Positions 18,531-27,675 are shown, counted from the stretch's first letter. The stretch: 64,000 nt of DNA from Trueperella bernardiae (GCF_001469025.1 NZ_LNIZ01000005.1:1-64000), one strand, 5' to 3'. Program-made: numbers and translations. Notes: generated from the letters alone by a model not told the origin.

Positions 18531-19505
18531 ATGCTCATCTCGCACACCACCGAAGACGACCTCATCTCACGCTTCCTACCCCTTCTGCCGCGCGGCGAAG
18601 GGGTAGACGTGCCTTCGGGGGACGACTGTGCCGTGCTCGCCATAGCCGGGGCGGCCGCGATCTCCACCGACATGCTCGTGGAAGGCCACCACTTCCGGCG
18701 CGACTGGTCAGGCGGGGCCGACATCGGCTTCCGGGCCGCCATGCAAAACCTCGCCGACGCCGTGGCCATGGGAGCCCGGCCCCGCACGCTTGTCATCTCG
18801 CTCGGCCTGCCCGGCTCGCTCGAGGTGGAGTGGGTGGAGGACTTTGCGCGCGGGTTGGCGGAGGCGTGTGCGCCACTGGGGGTTGGCGTGGACGGAGGAG
18901 ACCTGGTGGGCTCGGAGGCGATCGTCATTGGCGTGACCGTGCTGGGCGACATGGAGGGGCGCGCGCCCCTGCGCCGCTCCGACGCCCAGATCGGGGACCG
19001 GGTGATTCACGCCGGGAACCTCGGGCACGGTGCGGCCGGGTTAGCCCTGCTCGAGGCCGGGGTGGACATCGACGCGGCGGTGGCCGGGCTCGTTGACGAC
19101 TTCAAGCGGCCCAAGCCGCCGCTCGATGCCGCGCTCGCCGCGGCGATGGCCGGGGGCGTGACGGCAATGATGGACGTCTCCGATGGCCTCGTCCGCGATG
19201 CGCGGCGCCTAGCGAAGGCCTCCGGGGTGTGGATCGACTTCGACCCACGCTCACTTGAAAGGAAGCTGGGGCCGCTGGGCCGGGCAGCCGGTCGGCTCCA
19301 CGCCGACCGGCGCGAATGGCTCCTCACCGGCGGGGAGGACCACGGGTTCATCGCCACGATCCGCCCCGGCGTCGCCCTGCCGGAGGGCTTCATCGACATC
19401 GGCGAGGTCATGGGCGCCTCCAACGGCGGGCGCGTGACTGTGGGCAACCGCGAAGTGGCAGGGTTTGGCGGCTGGGACCACTTCGGGGCCGGAACGGAGG
19501 AGTAG
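18531..19505 (+). CDS. thiL: Thiamine-monophosphate kinase
   Basis: The 324-residue AIR-synthase-fold kinase makes thiamine diphosphate. The magnesium-binding GDDCAVL near residue 27 and STDMLVEGHHF near 45, then GVDGGDLVGS, MDVSDGLVRD and GGEDHGF, follow the ThiL order. No thiamine riboswitch is visible upstream; the gene appears leaderless. It converges with the HAD phosphatase gene, 1 bp apart. Confidence 0.95.
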   Translation: MLISHTTEDDLISRFLPLLPRGEGVDVPSGDDCAVLAIAGAAAISTDMLVEGHHFRRDWSGGADIGFRAAMQNLADAVAMGARPRTLVISLGLPGSLEVEWVEDFARGLAEACAPLGVGVDGGDLVGSEAIVIGVTVLGDMEGRAPLRRSDAQIGDRVIHAGNLGHGAAGLALLEAGVDIDAAVAGLVDDFKRPKPPLDAALAAAMAGGVTAMMDVSDGLVRDARRLAKASGVWIDFDPRSLERKLGPLGRAAGRLHADRREWLLTGGEDHGFIATIRPGVALPEGFIDIGEVMGASNGGRVTVGNREVAGFGGWDHFGAGTEE

Positions 19506-19506
19506 G

Positions 19507-20355
19507 CTAGTCGTCCTTGGCCCGGCGAGCAACCTCGGCCTGGAGAAGCCGCGCCACGGCGTCGTCAACCTTCGGCAAACGCCACCGGCACGTCTCAAGC
19601 ACCTCAGGGCTGGCGAGCGCGGCCGCCACGGGGTAGCCGATGCGGCTGAGCCAGGCGACGTCGTTCTCCGAATCACCGACGCCGAGCCCGTCCTCGGCCC
19701 GCAGGCCCCGCACGGCGAGTGCCCTTTCGATCCCCTCCCACTTCGTGACCCCGGGGGCCACGATGTCGAGGAAGTTGGCATGCGAGCGCGTGGTGGTGGG
19801 GAAGCGCTTGGTGAACGCGCCGATCACGTCGTTCATGTGGTCGGGCGTGGCCGCGGCAAGCGAGACCTTGGTGGCGTGGGCGGGGGTGAACTGGTCGAGG
19901 TCGAGCACGGGCTGGCCCTCGCTCGCGTTCTCGTTGATCTCGAGCATGCCCATCGCATCCAGTGCGGCGCGGTCAGCGTAGATGCGCTCCTCGTCAAAGT
20001 AGAAGGGGACCAGGCCGTTGCCGTGGGCCATCGCCGTGACCTGCTCAACCTCCTCGACATCCATGTAATGCGCCGAGACGATATCCTTCCCGTTCCACAC
20101 CACGCCGCCGCCGGCTGCGATCACCCACGCGTGAATCCCCGCCCGGCGCACCAGGTTCGCGCCCCCGTTGAGCAGGCGCCCGGTGGCCAACGCGATCGGC
20201 ACGCCGGCGTCGTCAAGCGCACGCAACGCGGCGATCGTGACGTCGGAAGTGATGGAGTGCTCGTCCGTGAGCGTGCCGTCGATGTCGAAAACCGCGTGTT
20301 TGAGCGCGCCGCGGGGCCAGGGCAGGTTGTCAAAGTCGAGGACCGGGGTTCTCAT
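19507..20355 (-). CDS. HAD-superfamily (Cof-type) phosphatase
   Basis: The 282-residue HAD IIB hydrolase has the nucleophile motif DIDGT near residue 23, ALATGR as motif II and GDSENDV as motif IV, with the Cof-type cap domain between. Such enzymes dephosphorylate sugar phosphates, pyridoxal phosphate or similar metabolites. GGAAG lies 5 nt before the ATG at 20355, which supports that start over an upstream TTG at 20373. The substrate is unknown. Confidence 0.85.
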   Translation of the reverse strand: MRTPVLDFDNLPWPRGALKHAVFDIDGTLTDEHSITSDVTIAALRALDDAGVPIALATGRLLNGGANLVRRAGIHAWVIAAGGGVVWNGKDIVSAHYMDVEEVEQVTAMAHGNGLVPFYFDEERIYADRAALDAMGMLEINENASEGQPVLDLDQFTPAHATKVSLAAATPDHMNDVIGAFTKRFPTTTRSHANFLDIVAPGVTKWEGIERALAVRGLRAEDGLGVGDSENDVAWLSRIGYPVAAALASPEVLETCRWRLPKVDDAVARLLQAEVARRAKDD

Positions 20356-20390
20356 TGGTACTTCCAGATTCAATCGTGTTAGCGAACAAT

Positions 20391-20410
20391 CGTGGGACTA
20401 GTGTCCCAAA
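20391..20410 (+). promoter_or_regulatory. DosR-type box upstream of nrfH
   Basis: CGTGGGAC-TAGT-GTCCCAAA matches the mycobacterial DosR consensus TTSGGGACTWWAGTCCCSAA at all GGGAC/GTCCC core positions and with the correct 4-nt spacer. A second, degenerate copy (TTCAAGAC-AAAGT-GTCCCGTA, 20429-20449, spacer 5) lies downstream. A DosR-like regulator is encoded at 33701. Confidence 0.65.
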
Positions 20411-20490
20411 AAGCTCCACAACTCGTTTTTCAAGACAAAGTGTCCCGTAGTTGTTGTGAATAATTCTAATTCTCCTGACATCAAACATCA

Positions 20491-20496
20491 TATGAT
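20491..20496 (+). promoter_or_regulatory. -10 element of nrfHA
   Basis: TATGAT is one base from the consensus and lies inside the 12-bp palindrome CATCATATGATG (20486-20497). There is no recognisable -35, which fits an activator-dependent promoter. Confidence 0.5.
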
Positions 20497-20521
20497 GCTG
20501 TTAAGGAAATGGAGGCGAGGC

Positions 20522-21040
20522 ATGGGCACACGGCAAAAATATCAACCCGGGTGGCTGAGGCGCACCTGGCGAGCTTTCGTCTCCACATTTTCGGGCTGGA
20601 AGGGCATCGTCCTCGCCGCCCTCGTCGGTGCGGTCATTGGCGTGGGGGCGATGACGCTCCAGGCTGCCGGCTTCACCAACTATTTTGGCAACGACCCCCA
20701 GACATGCAATTCGTGCCACGCGATGAACGAACAGTACAACGCGTATGTGCGAGGAAGTCACGCCAACGTTGCCACGTGCAACGACTGTCATGCTCCGCAT
20801 GAGAATCTCGTTGCCAAGTACATCAACAAGGCCGAAAACGGCTTCATGCACTCCTTGAAGTTCACCGTGGGTAACTACCCTGAGAACATCAAGATTCGCC
20901 CACACAATCAAGAAGTCGTGGAACACGCCTGCCGCTATTGCCATGCGGATCTTGTGGACCAGGTTAACCACGGCTTCCTCGAAAGAAATGAAGAAATGTC
21001 GTGCGTCAAGTGCCACGACGGCGTTGGACACGCGAGGTGA
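20522..21040 (+). CDS. nrfH: Tetraheme cytochrome c NrfH (membrane quinol oxidase subunit of nitrite reductase)
   Basis: The 172-residue NapC/NirT-type protein has one membrane anchor near residues 29-52. Four CXXCH heme motifs follow: CNSCH (20705), CNDCH (20777), CRYCH (20930) and CVKCH (21002). It passes electrons from menaquinol to the NrfA nitrite reductase on the outer face of the membrane. GGAGG lies 6 nt before the ATG at 20522; an earlier in-frame ATG at 20456 lacks such a site. nrfA follows within 6 nt, and heme-attachment genes follow that. Confidence 0.93.
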   Translation: MGTRQKYQPGWLRRTWRAFVSTFSGWKGIVLAALVGAVIGVGAMTLQAAGFTNYFGNDPQTCNSCHAMNEQYNAYVRGSHANVATCNDCHAPHENLVAKYINKAENGFMHSLKFTVGNYPENIKIRPHNQEVVEHACRYCHADLVDQVNHGFLERNEEMSCVKCHDGVGHAR

Positions 21041-21045
21041 GAATA

Positions 21046-22521
21046 GTGAGTAACGAGGAATTCGAAGTAGTTCCCCCCCGATGGTGCTGGTGCATCGACC
21101 GCGACGAAGAAGACGTGGCCCGCCGTCGTCGTCCTCGTCGTGGTAGCCCTTGCCGCCGCGTTCATCACGTGGCTGTTCATGGACATTATGGACAAGAAGC
21201 AAGAGGCTGCCCATCCGTGGTCGCCCGTGGCGGAGATTACCGACACCACGTTTGATCCCGCAGTGTGGGGAGAAAACTGGCCCAAGCAATACGAGGGTTA
21301 TATGGCGACGTCGGAGATGGATCCGAACAATAAGGTGGCCAACACCGATCCGTCCGTCCCCGAAGACACACGCGAATTTAAGACGCGTTCCAAGCTCGCC
21401 ATCGAACCGCGTCTTGTGTCCATCTGGAAGGGCTATGCCTTCTCGGTCGAGTACAACGAGCCGCGCGGACACGCCTACATGCTCGACGACCAGAAGTACG
21501 TCAAGCGCATGACTGACTTCAACCAGCCCGGCGCCTGCCTTAACTGCCATTCCTCGGTCCCGGAGGTCGTTAACGCCCTTAATCCTGACGATCCGGCAGA
21601 TGGCTGGGCACAGATGAACAAGCTTCCCTACTCGGAGGTCGTGCAACACGCGGGTGGCCCGATTGGCTGTATCGACTGTCACGATCCGGCGACCATGAAG
21701 CTGCGTGTCACCCGCCCCGCGTTCATTGAAGGCATCCGCGCAGTCAAGGCGTTGGAGGGCATCGAGGATTACGACGTCAACCGAGATGCCACCAACCAGG
21801 AAATGCGGAGCTTCGTGTGTGGACAGTGCCATGTGGAGTACTACTTCAAGGGCGAGGGGAAGACCCTCACCTTCCCCTGGACGAAGGGTCTGACCGTCGA
21901 TGACGCCATCGCGTACTACGACGAGATCGGCTTCTCCGACTTCGAACATGCCACGACGGGAGCCAAAGTCATCAAGGCTCAGCACCCGGACTTCGAAACC
22001 TGGTCACAGGGCATCCACGCCGACAACGGCGTGACCTGCGCGGACTGCCATATGCCCTACAAGCGTGACGGCGCCGCGAAGATCAGCGATCACCAGGTGC
22101 GCTCGCCGATGCTAGACAACGCCTCCATCAACGCGGGTGCCTGACCTGCCACCACTCTTCCGAAGACGAGATGCGTGGCCGTGTTGAGACAATCCAGAAC
22201 CGATGGGGCGATGCTAAGGATGTTGCCTTCACTGCCGTGCAAGGCCTGCTTGATGACCTGGAGCAGATGAAGGGATCCGTTGATCAGGCCACCTTGGAAA
22301 AGGCCTATGACTTCCAGCGCAAGGCGCAGTTCATGGTTGACTACTCCGTCTCCGAGAACTCTCGAGGGTTCCATGCGCCAGGGTATTCACTGGCGGTGCT
22401 CAACGCCGCTACCGACTACGCCCGCGCCGGCCAGCTAGCACTCAGGGGTGTCGACGTTGACATCCAGCGCACCCCGGATAGCTATGACATCAAGCCGGTC
22501 GACCGGCCCGGCCCCAAGTAA
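21046..22521 (+). pseudogene. nrfA: Cytochrome c nitrite reductase NrfA, reading frame broken twice
   Basis: Conceptually this is an ammonia-forming pentaheme nitrite reductase. A GTG start at 21046 gives VSNEEFEVV. The frame must then shift at a run of seven C (21073-21079; six would restore it) to reach the membrane anchor and four hemes: CLNCH (21536), CIDCH (21668), CGQCH (21818) and CADCH (22037), plus the KAQHPDFE active-site motif. A TGA at 22142 ends that frame. Adding one base after 22143 would rebuild the fifth heme motif C-T-C-H and lead into 22147-22521, which encodes the family C-terminus. The two shifts cancel. Sequencing error, slipped-strand variation or recent decay are all possible. 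Heme 1 is CXXCH, not the CXXCK of E. coli NrfA. Confidence 0.8.
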
Positions 22522-22547
22522 AGAACCAGTAGCCGAAGGTCCCGATA

Positions 22548-22577
22548 GTGGTGCGGCGTCCCAGGGCGCCGCACCAC
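22548..22577 (+). terminator. Hairpin between nrfA and the TPR gene
   Basis: A perfect 11-bp GC-rich stem (22548-22558 with 22567-22577) has an 8-nt loop. There is no U-tract, so it may only attenuate transcription into the downstream ccs genes. Confidence 0.55.
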
Positions 22578-22596
22578 ACCATTGAGAAGAGTGAGC

Positions 22597-23373
22597 ATGC
22601 CGCCATCAGGTCCCAAGGACGATCTCCCCCACGAAGAGACGGGCGATCCCGACGTCGTCGATGCCGACGTGGTCGATATTGACACGTACGAGGAGGACGA
22701 CGGAAGTGATTCCCCGCCCAAGCCGGTTCGGGCCAAGGCGGCGCCTACCTCCCGCCCAGGGACCTCGCCGGCTGCGGGAGAGAAGAAAACAATCAACAAG
22801 CTCACGTTCGTGTTGACGGTTCTGCTGGCGATCGCCGTCGTGATCATTGTTCGGCAGGCCGGGCTGGGCCCGTCGGCGAATGACAACCCGACCCTTCCCG
22901 CGAACCACCCGGATATTTCTCAGATGGACATGGGCCAGATGGCGACCCTTGATGAAGAAAAGGTCGCCGAGCTTAACCAGAAGATCGAGGATAATCCGCA
23001 GGATGTGGATACCCTCAAGGAGTTGGGCAAGACCTACGTGGACGCCCGTCAGTACCAGAACGCGCTCGATGCCCTCAACAAAGCGATCGAAGTAGCCCCC
23101 GATGATATGGAAAGCCACCTCATGGCTGGCGTGTGCAAGTACTCGCTCAACAACTTCGAAGGCGCGAAGGAGCGCTGGATGAAGGCCACTGAACTCGATC
23201 CGACGAAGGCCGAGCCGTGGTTCAACCTTGGATTTGTTTATCTCATGGAGGAGCCCGTCGACGAGGCTGAGCTGACGCGCGTGTGGGACAAGGTCCTCGA
23301 ACTGGCGCCCGACTCTGACATGGCCGCCGACATCATGAAGTACCGCGAGAGCGCCGAGACAAATGGAGATTAG
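22597..23373 (+). CDS. Membrane-anchored TPR protein of the cytochrome c maturation cluster
   Basis: The 258-residue protein has an acidic N-terminus of about 65 residues, a single membrane helix (about 68-86) and an extracytoplasmic part with roughly three TPR units between residues 125 and 235 (e.g. LGKTYVDARQYQNALDALNKA). TPR proteins such as NrfG or the CcmH/CcmI C-terminus present apocytochromes to heme lyases, and the location between nrfA and ccdA supports that job. A TTG at 22582 is an alternative start. Its end overlaps ccdA by 11 nt. Confidence 0.75.
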   Translation: MPPSGPKDDLPHEETGDPDVVDADVVDIDTYEEDDGSDSPPKPVRAKAAPTSRPGTSPAAGEKKTINKLTFVLTVLLAIAVVIIVRQAGLGPSANDNPTLPANHPDISQMDMGQMATLDEEKVAELNQKIEDNPQDVDTLKELGKTYVDARQYQNALDALNKAIEVAPDDMESHLMAGVCKYSLNNFEGAKERWMKATELDPTKAEPWFNLGFVYLMEEPVDEAELTRVWDKVLELAPDSDMAADIMKYRESAETNGD

Positions 23374-24058
23374 TGTCCTCCTTTCCTTCGCGGCTGGGAT
23401 CATCGCCTTCGCCTCACCCTGTTTCCTCCCGGTCGTGCCGGTCTTCGTCGGCCAGATCGTTGGGGGAGATCCGGGAGAGGTCTCACGTAGCCGCGCCGGA
23501 TGGCACGCCGTGGCGTTCATGGTGGGGTTCTCGGTCATTTTTATGACGATCTGGCTGTCCATCGCGGCGGTAGGGAACGTCCTCGGACAGTACTCGAACG
23601 TCCTTCGGATCGGCGGCGGCGCGATCCTGATCGTTATGGGCCTGCACATGGCTCGCCTTATCTCAATTCCCGTACTCGACCAACTGATCCGCGGGGATCT
23701 CAAGGGACCGGCGGGGATTCGCAACGGCACGGCCCGCTCAGCTCTCATGGGCGTGGTTTTTGGTGCGGGCTGGACCCCGTGCATCGGCCCGATCCTTGGC
23801 GGCATCCTTGCCCTTGCTGTTCAAAGTGAGACGGCATGGCAAGGTGCCCTCATGATGGCAGTTTTTTGCCTTGGCTTGGGGCTTCCGATCGTGGCCGTGG
23901 CCATCGGCGCGGTTGACCTTCACAAACGCTTCGGATTCTTTCGTCGTAACCATAGGCTGGTGGAGCTTCTCGCCGGCACTCTGCTCATTGTTATGGGCTT
24001 CCTCATGATCACCAACCTGTTCGCACGCCTGGCCACGCTGGTTCCGGCCTTGCTGTAG
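23363..24058 (+). CDS. ccdA: Cytochrome c biogenesis thiol-disulfide transporter CcdA
   Basis: The 231-residue protein has six predicted membrane segments. The paired redox cysteines sit in ASPCFLPVVP (Cys20) and GAGWTPCIGPIL (Cys140), the hallmark of CcdA. It carries reducing equivalents across the membrane to a thioredoxin-like protein that keeps apocytochrome heme-binding cysteines reduced. It overlaps the TPR gene and lies 11 nt before resB, within a System II maturation operon. Confidence 0.93.
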   Translation: MEISVLLSFAAGIIAFASPCFLPVVPVFVGQIVGGDPGEVSRSRAGWHAVAFMVGFSVIFMTIWLSIAAVGNVLGQYSNVLRIGGGAILIVMGLHMARLISIPVLDQLIRGDLKGPAGIRNGTARSALMGVVFGAGWTPCIGPILGGILALAVQSETAWQGALMMAVFCLGLGLPIVAVAIGAVDLHKRFGFFRRNHRLVELLAGTLLIVMGFLMITNLFARLATLVPALL

Positions 24059-24069
24059 GAGGAGAAGAA

Positions 24070-25515
24070 GTGTCTGATCAAAACACGGCCACCCACGAAC
24101 CTGAGCAGGTGGATGCTCTCGACGGCGCCCGCATCTCTGGCGCCGAGGTGTGGCGTACTATTTATGCCCTCTTCTACAACAAGAAGATCGGTCTACTTCT
24201 CATCCTGATCGTGACGATCCTCAGCCTGATCGGTGTAGTCTTCCCGCAGGCCAACTCGTACGTCGTGGCCGATGAGGCGGCGTGGGAGGATTTCCTCACG
24301 AACCTGACACCGGTATACGGCGGGTGGACGAGAATTCTGGCGGCGATCGGTTTCTTCAACATGTTCTCCTCATGGCTGTTCAGGATCATGATGATCCTGC
24401 TGTGCCTGAGTATCATCGGTTGCACCACTCACCGCATTCCGCTTCTGTACCGCACGGCATACAAGCCGCGTAAGCGGGCGAGTGAGAACTTCTTCAACAC
24501 GGCCCGCTTCCGCTACAGCGCAAGGCTGAGCGCGGACGCGGAGACAACCACGGATGCGCTGCTGGCTACGGCCAAGAGGCGCCACATGCGCGTGATCGCC
24601 GACGACGCCCAGCGCGAGTTCTTCTATCTCGATCGCTTCCACTGGGCGCCCTTTGGAACCGCGCTTTCCCACCTAGCGTTCATACTTATCATCATCGGCT
24701 TCCTCGTCACCCAGAGCATGGGCTTTCGTAACGACTTCTTCCTCGTCACTGTGGGGGAGACCCAGGAAGTCGGCTACAACACGGGCCTGAGCGCCAAGGT
24801 CGTCTCGTTCCAGGATGCCTACAACGAAGACGGCCGTCCGCTCGACTACGTCTCCCACGTCATCCTCTACAAGGACGGGCAGACCGTGGCCGATCAGAAC
24901 GTCCGCGTGAACTCGCCGCTGTCCTATGACGGCGTCATGTTCCATCAAGCCTCCTTCGGTATGTCCGCTGTGGTTTCGATTTCGGGGAATGCGGGCGAAC
25001 TCCGCTCCGGGGGCGTGCCATTGCGCTACACGACCAGTGACGGGGCCTACAGCTACGGCGTCGTTGAGTTGGAGGACCCGGCCCTCGAGGTCTTCGTCAT
25101 CACCTCAGCGTCCGGACGCACAAACCCGGATCTCGCGCCTGGCCAGGCGCGCATTGAGGTCTACGAGTCTGGCTCGCAGGAGACGATGGATATGAAGGTG
25201 GTGGACCAAGGCCAGCCCGCCACAGTCGCCGGCCTTGACATCACATTCGAACGCGAGGCTCAGTACGCCGGCCTCATCGTCCGAAGTGACCCGGGCGCGT
25301 GGGTGGTCTGGCTTGGTAGCGCGTTGCTTATTATTGGATCAATCATGACCATGGCACTACGTCACCAGCGCATGTGGGCGTGGGTGACCGCCACCGACGA
25401 TGGCTCCGTCCTCCGACTGGCCTCGCACGACAAGCGTGACCTCGGGTTCTCGCGCTATTTCCATGGATTCGGTACCGAGATCACCGAACGCATCACACAA
25501 GGAAAGGAACTCTAA
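24070..25515 (+). CDS. resB: Cytochrome c biogenesis protein ResB (Ccs1)
   Basis: The 481-residue protein has the ResB layout: three membrane helices in the N-terminal half (KIGLLLILIVTILSLIGVV near residue 40; helices near 100 and 200), a large extracytoplasmic domain and a fourth helix near residue 415-435. With CcsB it forms the System II heme lyase. The GTG start has GGAGAAG upstream. Its stop overlaps the ccsB start (TAATG). Confidence 0.93.
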   Translation: MSDQNTATHEPEQVDALDGARISGAEVWRTIYALFYNKKIGLLLILIVTILSLIGVVFPQANSYVVADEAAWEDFLTNLTPVYGGWTRILAAIGFFNMFSSWLFRIMMILLCLSIIGCTTHRIPLLYRTAYKPRKRASENFFNTARFRYSARLSADAETTTDALLATAKRRHMRVIADDAQREFFYLDRFHWAPFGTALSHLAFILIIIGFLVTQSMGFRNDFFLVTVGETQEVGYNTGLSAKVVSFQDAYNEDGRPLDYVSHVILYKDGQTVADQNVRVNSPLSYDGVMFHQASFGMSAVVSISGNAGELRSGGVPLRYTTSDGAYSYGVVELEDPALEVFVITSASGRTNPDLAPGQARIEVYESGSQETMDMKVVDQGQPATVAGLDITFEREAQYAGLIVRSDPGAWVVWLGSALLIIGSIMTMALRHQRMWAWVTATDDGSVLRLASHDKRDLGFSRYFHGFGTEITERITQGKEL

Positions 25516-26429
25516 TGCTTGAGTTTTCCCAGATTCTCCTTTTCGCAAGCACGCTAATTGTTGCGCTTGCCTTCGGAATCTACGTCATGGCTACTTTCGT
25601 TGCGCGCAATATGAGTTCGGCCAAGCAGTCTGCGACTGTGGCTGCGCCGACATCCGCTTCGGCCGTCGTCGTGGAATCGAACGTCACCAGCACCGAGACC
25701 CAGGTCCAACCCATGCAGGCCAGGGGGCTTCCGCGCATGGGCAACCTGCTCGAAAAGCTAGCCTTCCTCACCCTCACTGCCTCGGTCATTGTGCGCTACA
25801 TCGCCACCGGTGAACCTCCGCTGGCCAACCAATACGAGTTCGCCACAGCCTTCGTATGGGGAATGCTTGCCTTCCAGATCTACTTCGAGCACCGCTACCG
25901 TATCCGCACGCTAGCGTTGTTCACGTTACCGGTCATTCTTGGCATGCTCATTTACGTGACCTCGTTGGACTTCGCCAAGGAGCCTCTCATGCCGGCACTC
26001 CAGAATAGTCCGCTACTGACCCTGCACGTGTTCACCGCTGCGCTGTCCTACGGCGCGGCAGTCATCGGATTCGGCGCCGCGATCATGTATCTGCTCGCAC
26101 CGAAGGTCACCTGGCGCGGTTGGCCGAGGCCGGAGATCCTCGAGGAGCTCGGCTACAAATCGGTGGTCTTCGCCTTCCCGCTGTTGACCATCATGATCGT
26201 ACTGGGAGCCATATGGGGCAACATCGCGTGGGGCCGTTACTGGGGATGGGATCCGAAGGAAACCTCGGCGCTAGTAACGTGGTTGATCTATGGCGCCTAC
26301 GTCCATGCCCGTGTGGTTCGCGGCTGGCGCGGACGGAAGTCCGCATGGCTCCTAGTTCTGGGCTTTAGTGCCGTCCTGTTCACATTCTTCGGTAACCTGT
26401 GGTTTGATAGCCTGCACTCCTACGCTTAG
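25515..26429 (+). CDS. ccsB: Cytochrome c heme lyase subunit CcsB (CcsA/ResC family)
   Basis: The 304-residue multi-span protein has the tryptophan-rich heme-handling WWD motif (WGRYWGWDPKETSALVTW), preceded and followed by conserved histidines in membrane-proximal positions (LTLHVF, AYVHARV, SLHSYA). It partners ResB to move heme across the membrane and attach it to CXXCH motifs, here needed for NrfH and NrfA. Translation is coupled to resB by a one-base overlap. Confidence 0.94.
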   Translation: MLEFSQILLFASTLIVALAFGIYVMATFVARNMSSAKQSATVAAPTSASAVVVESNVTSTETQVQPMQARGLPRMGNLLEKLAFLTLTASVIVRYIATGEPPLANQYEFATAFVWGMLAFQIYFEHRYRIRTLALFTLPVILGMLIYVTSLDFAKEPLMPALQNSPLLTLHVFTAALSYGAAVIGFGAAIMYLLAPKVTWRGWPRPEILEELGYKSVVFAFPLLTIMIVLGAIWGNIAWGRYWGWDPKETSALVTWLIYGAYVHARVVRGWRGRKSAWLLVLGFSAVLFTFFGNLWFDSLHSYA

Positions 26430-26449
26430 ATCTGCTACAAGGGAGAAAT

Positions 26450-27064
26450 GTGAGTACGACTGATTGGCGCACCGGTATTCGCGAGTCGAAATACGGCACG
26501 ATGATGGTGCTGATAGTGACGACGCTACTTGTTTTGGCGGGCGCATGGATCGTCTCCGGTTCGAGCTTTGGCGAGAGCTTGCTCGGCAAGGATGACACCC
26601 CTGCGGGTAGTGGCAAGGTCAGCCAGGTCGATGTCGACAGTGCACAACCCGCGCCAACGGTTGGCGAGCCCGCCCCAGCTTTTACCGCAGTCGACGTCGC
26701 AGGCAACGAGGTTTCCCTCGAGGCGCTGCATGGCAAGCCGGTGTGGCTGCTATTCGCGGCGACCTGGTGTCAGGGTTGCCGCGCGGAGATGCCCGATGTG
26801 CAGGCCGTTGCTGACGCGCGCGACGACGTCGAAGTTGTGGGCGCGTTCGTGGGCGAGCAAGACAACACCGTGAGCGGCTATCTTTCGCGTGCGGGATATG
26901 ACTTCGCCGCAGTGGCCGACGAGTCAAACGATCTTTCGCGCGCATACGGGGTTCTTGGCATCCCGGCTCACTTCCTGATCGACGCCGAGGGCAACGTGGC
27001 GAACTATCGTGTGGGCGTGCTGTCGGAAGACTCGATCGAGGAGTTCCTCTCCGCCGCAAAATAA
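26450..27064 (+). CDS. Membrane-anchored thioredoxin-like protein (ResA/CcsX type)
   Basis: The 204-residue protein has a membrane anchor at about residues 18-36 and a TlpA/ResA-like thioredoxin domain. The active site is WCQGC (106-110) and the cis-proline region is GIPAHFL. It probably receives electrons from CcdA and reduces disulfides of apocytochromes before heme attachment. The GTG start has GGGAG upstream. It is the last gene of the nrf-ccs run. Confidence 0.9.
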   Translation: MSTTDWRTGIRESKYGTMMVLIVTTLLVLAGAWIVSGSSFGESLLGKDDTPAGSGKVSQVDVDSAQPAPTVGEPAPAFTAVDVAGNEVSLEALHGKPVWLLFAATWCQGCRAEMPDVQAVADARDDVEVVGAFVGEQDNTVSGYLSRAGYDFAAVADESNDLSRAYGVLGIPAHFLIDAEGNVANYRVGVLSEDSIEEFLSAAK

Positions 27065-27249
27065 GGAGCGGGGCCACGGTGTGCTGCTTGGGAGTAGAGG
27101 ACAACCCGATAGACGCAACGGTAATCCCGTAGATTCTCGCCAAGAACCGACAGAATGATGCGACATCTGGTGGCTTAACGTAACAGCTATGAGGCCGGAG
27201 CACTCATGTGGGGCTCATGCACCGGCATAAGACTCGCAAGCGCGGGCAT

Positions 27250-27280
27250 AAAAAATGAGGCGGGATCTCCCGCCTCATTT
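27250..27280 (-). terminator. Terminator of rpmB
   Basis: A 12-13-bp stem (27253-27265 with 27268-27280) followed on the minus strand by six T is a classic intrinsic terminator. It may also act on the plus strand for the ccs operon. Confidence 0.8.
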
Positions 27281-27291
27281 GCATCTAAGAG

Positions 27292-27483
27292 CTAGATGTT
27301 GCGCGTCACCTTGCCGGCCTTGAGGCAGCTGGTGCACACGTTCAGACGCTTCGGCGTCCCATTGACGAGAGCCCGAATGCGCTGGATGTTCGGGTTCCAA
27401 CGACGGTTGGTGCGCACGTGGGAGTGCGACACAGACTTACCGAAACCAGGGCCCTTGCCGCAGACTTCACATACAGAGGCCAC
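27292..27483 (-). CDS. rpmB: 50S ribosomal protein L28, zinc-containing form
   Basis: The 63-residue L28 has CEVC near the start and CTSC near the end, the four cysteines of the zinc-binding (C+) form. The GTG start at 27483 has AAGGAGA upstream; the longer frame to 27561 is not supported by the family length. Paralogous zinc-free L28 copies in actinobacteria are often induced by zinc starvation, but none is seen here. Confidence 0.96.
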   Translation of the reverse strand: MASVCEVCGKGPGFGKSVSHSHVRTNRRWNPNIQRIRALVNGTPKRLNVCTSCLKAGKVTRNI

Positions 27484-27675
27484 GGTTATCTCCTTCGTTT
27501 GGGTTGAGAGCGCGCTCTCGCGCTCCTTGAAGCAACTTAAAGATGATAGCCGACGACGCATGCAAATTCCAACGTACCGGGCCAGTGGGATTGCGCACGT
27601 CTACCGCGGCTCGGCCGGAACGGCCGAGCCGCCATTCGTTCGCAGCTGCACGGTAACCTAGTAGCTGGAGGAAAG

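Noticed and set aside
18400-18531. Thiamine riboswitch before thiL
   Set aside because: There are only 28 bp between the preceding stop codon and thiL and a leaderless-type promoter, so there is no room for the TPP aptamer.
22142-22144. In-frame TGA in nrfA as a selenocysteine codon
   Set aside because: Reading through TGA in the same frame gives no NrfA-like sequence, while a +1 base restores the fifth heme motif and the family C-terminus. No selenocysteine element is seen.
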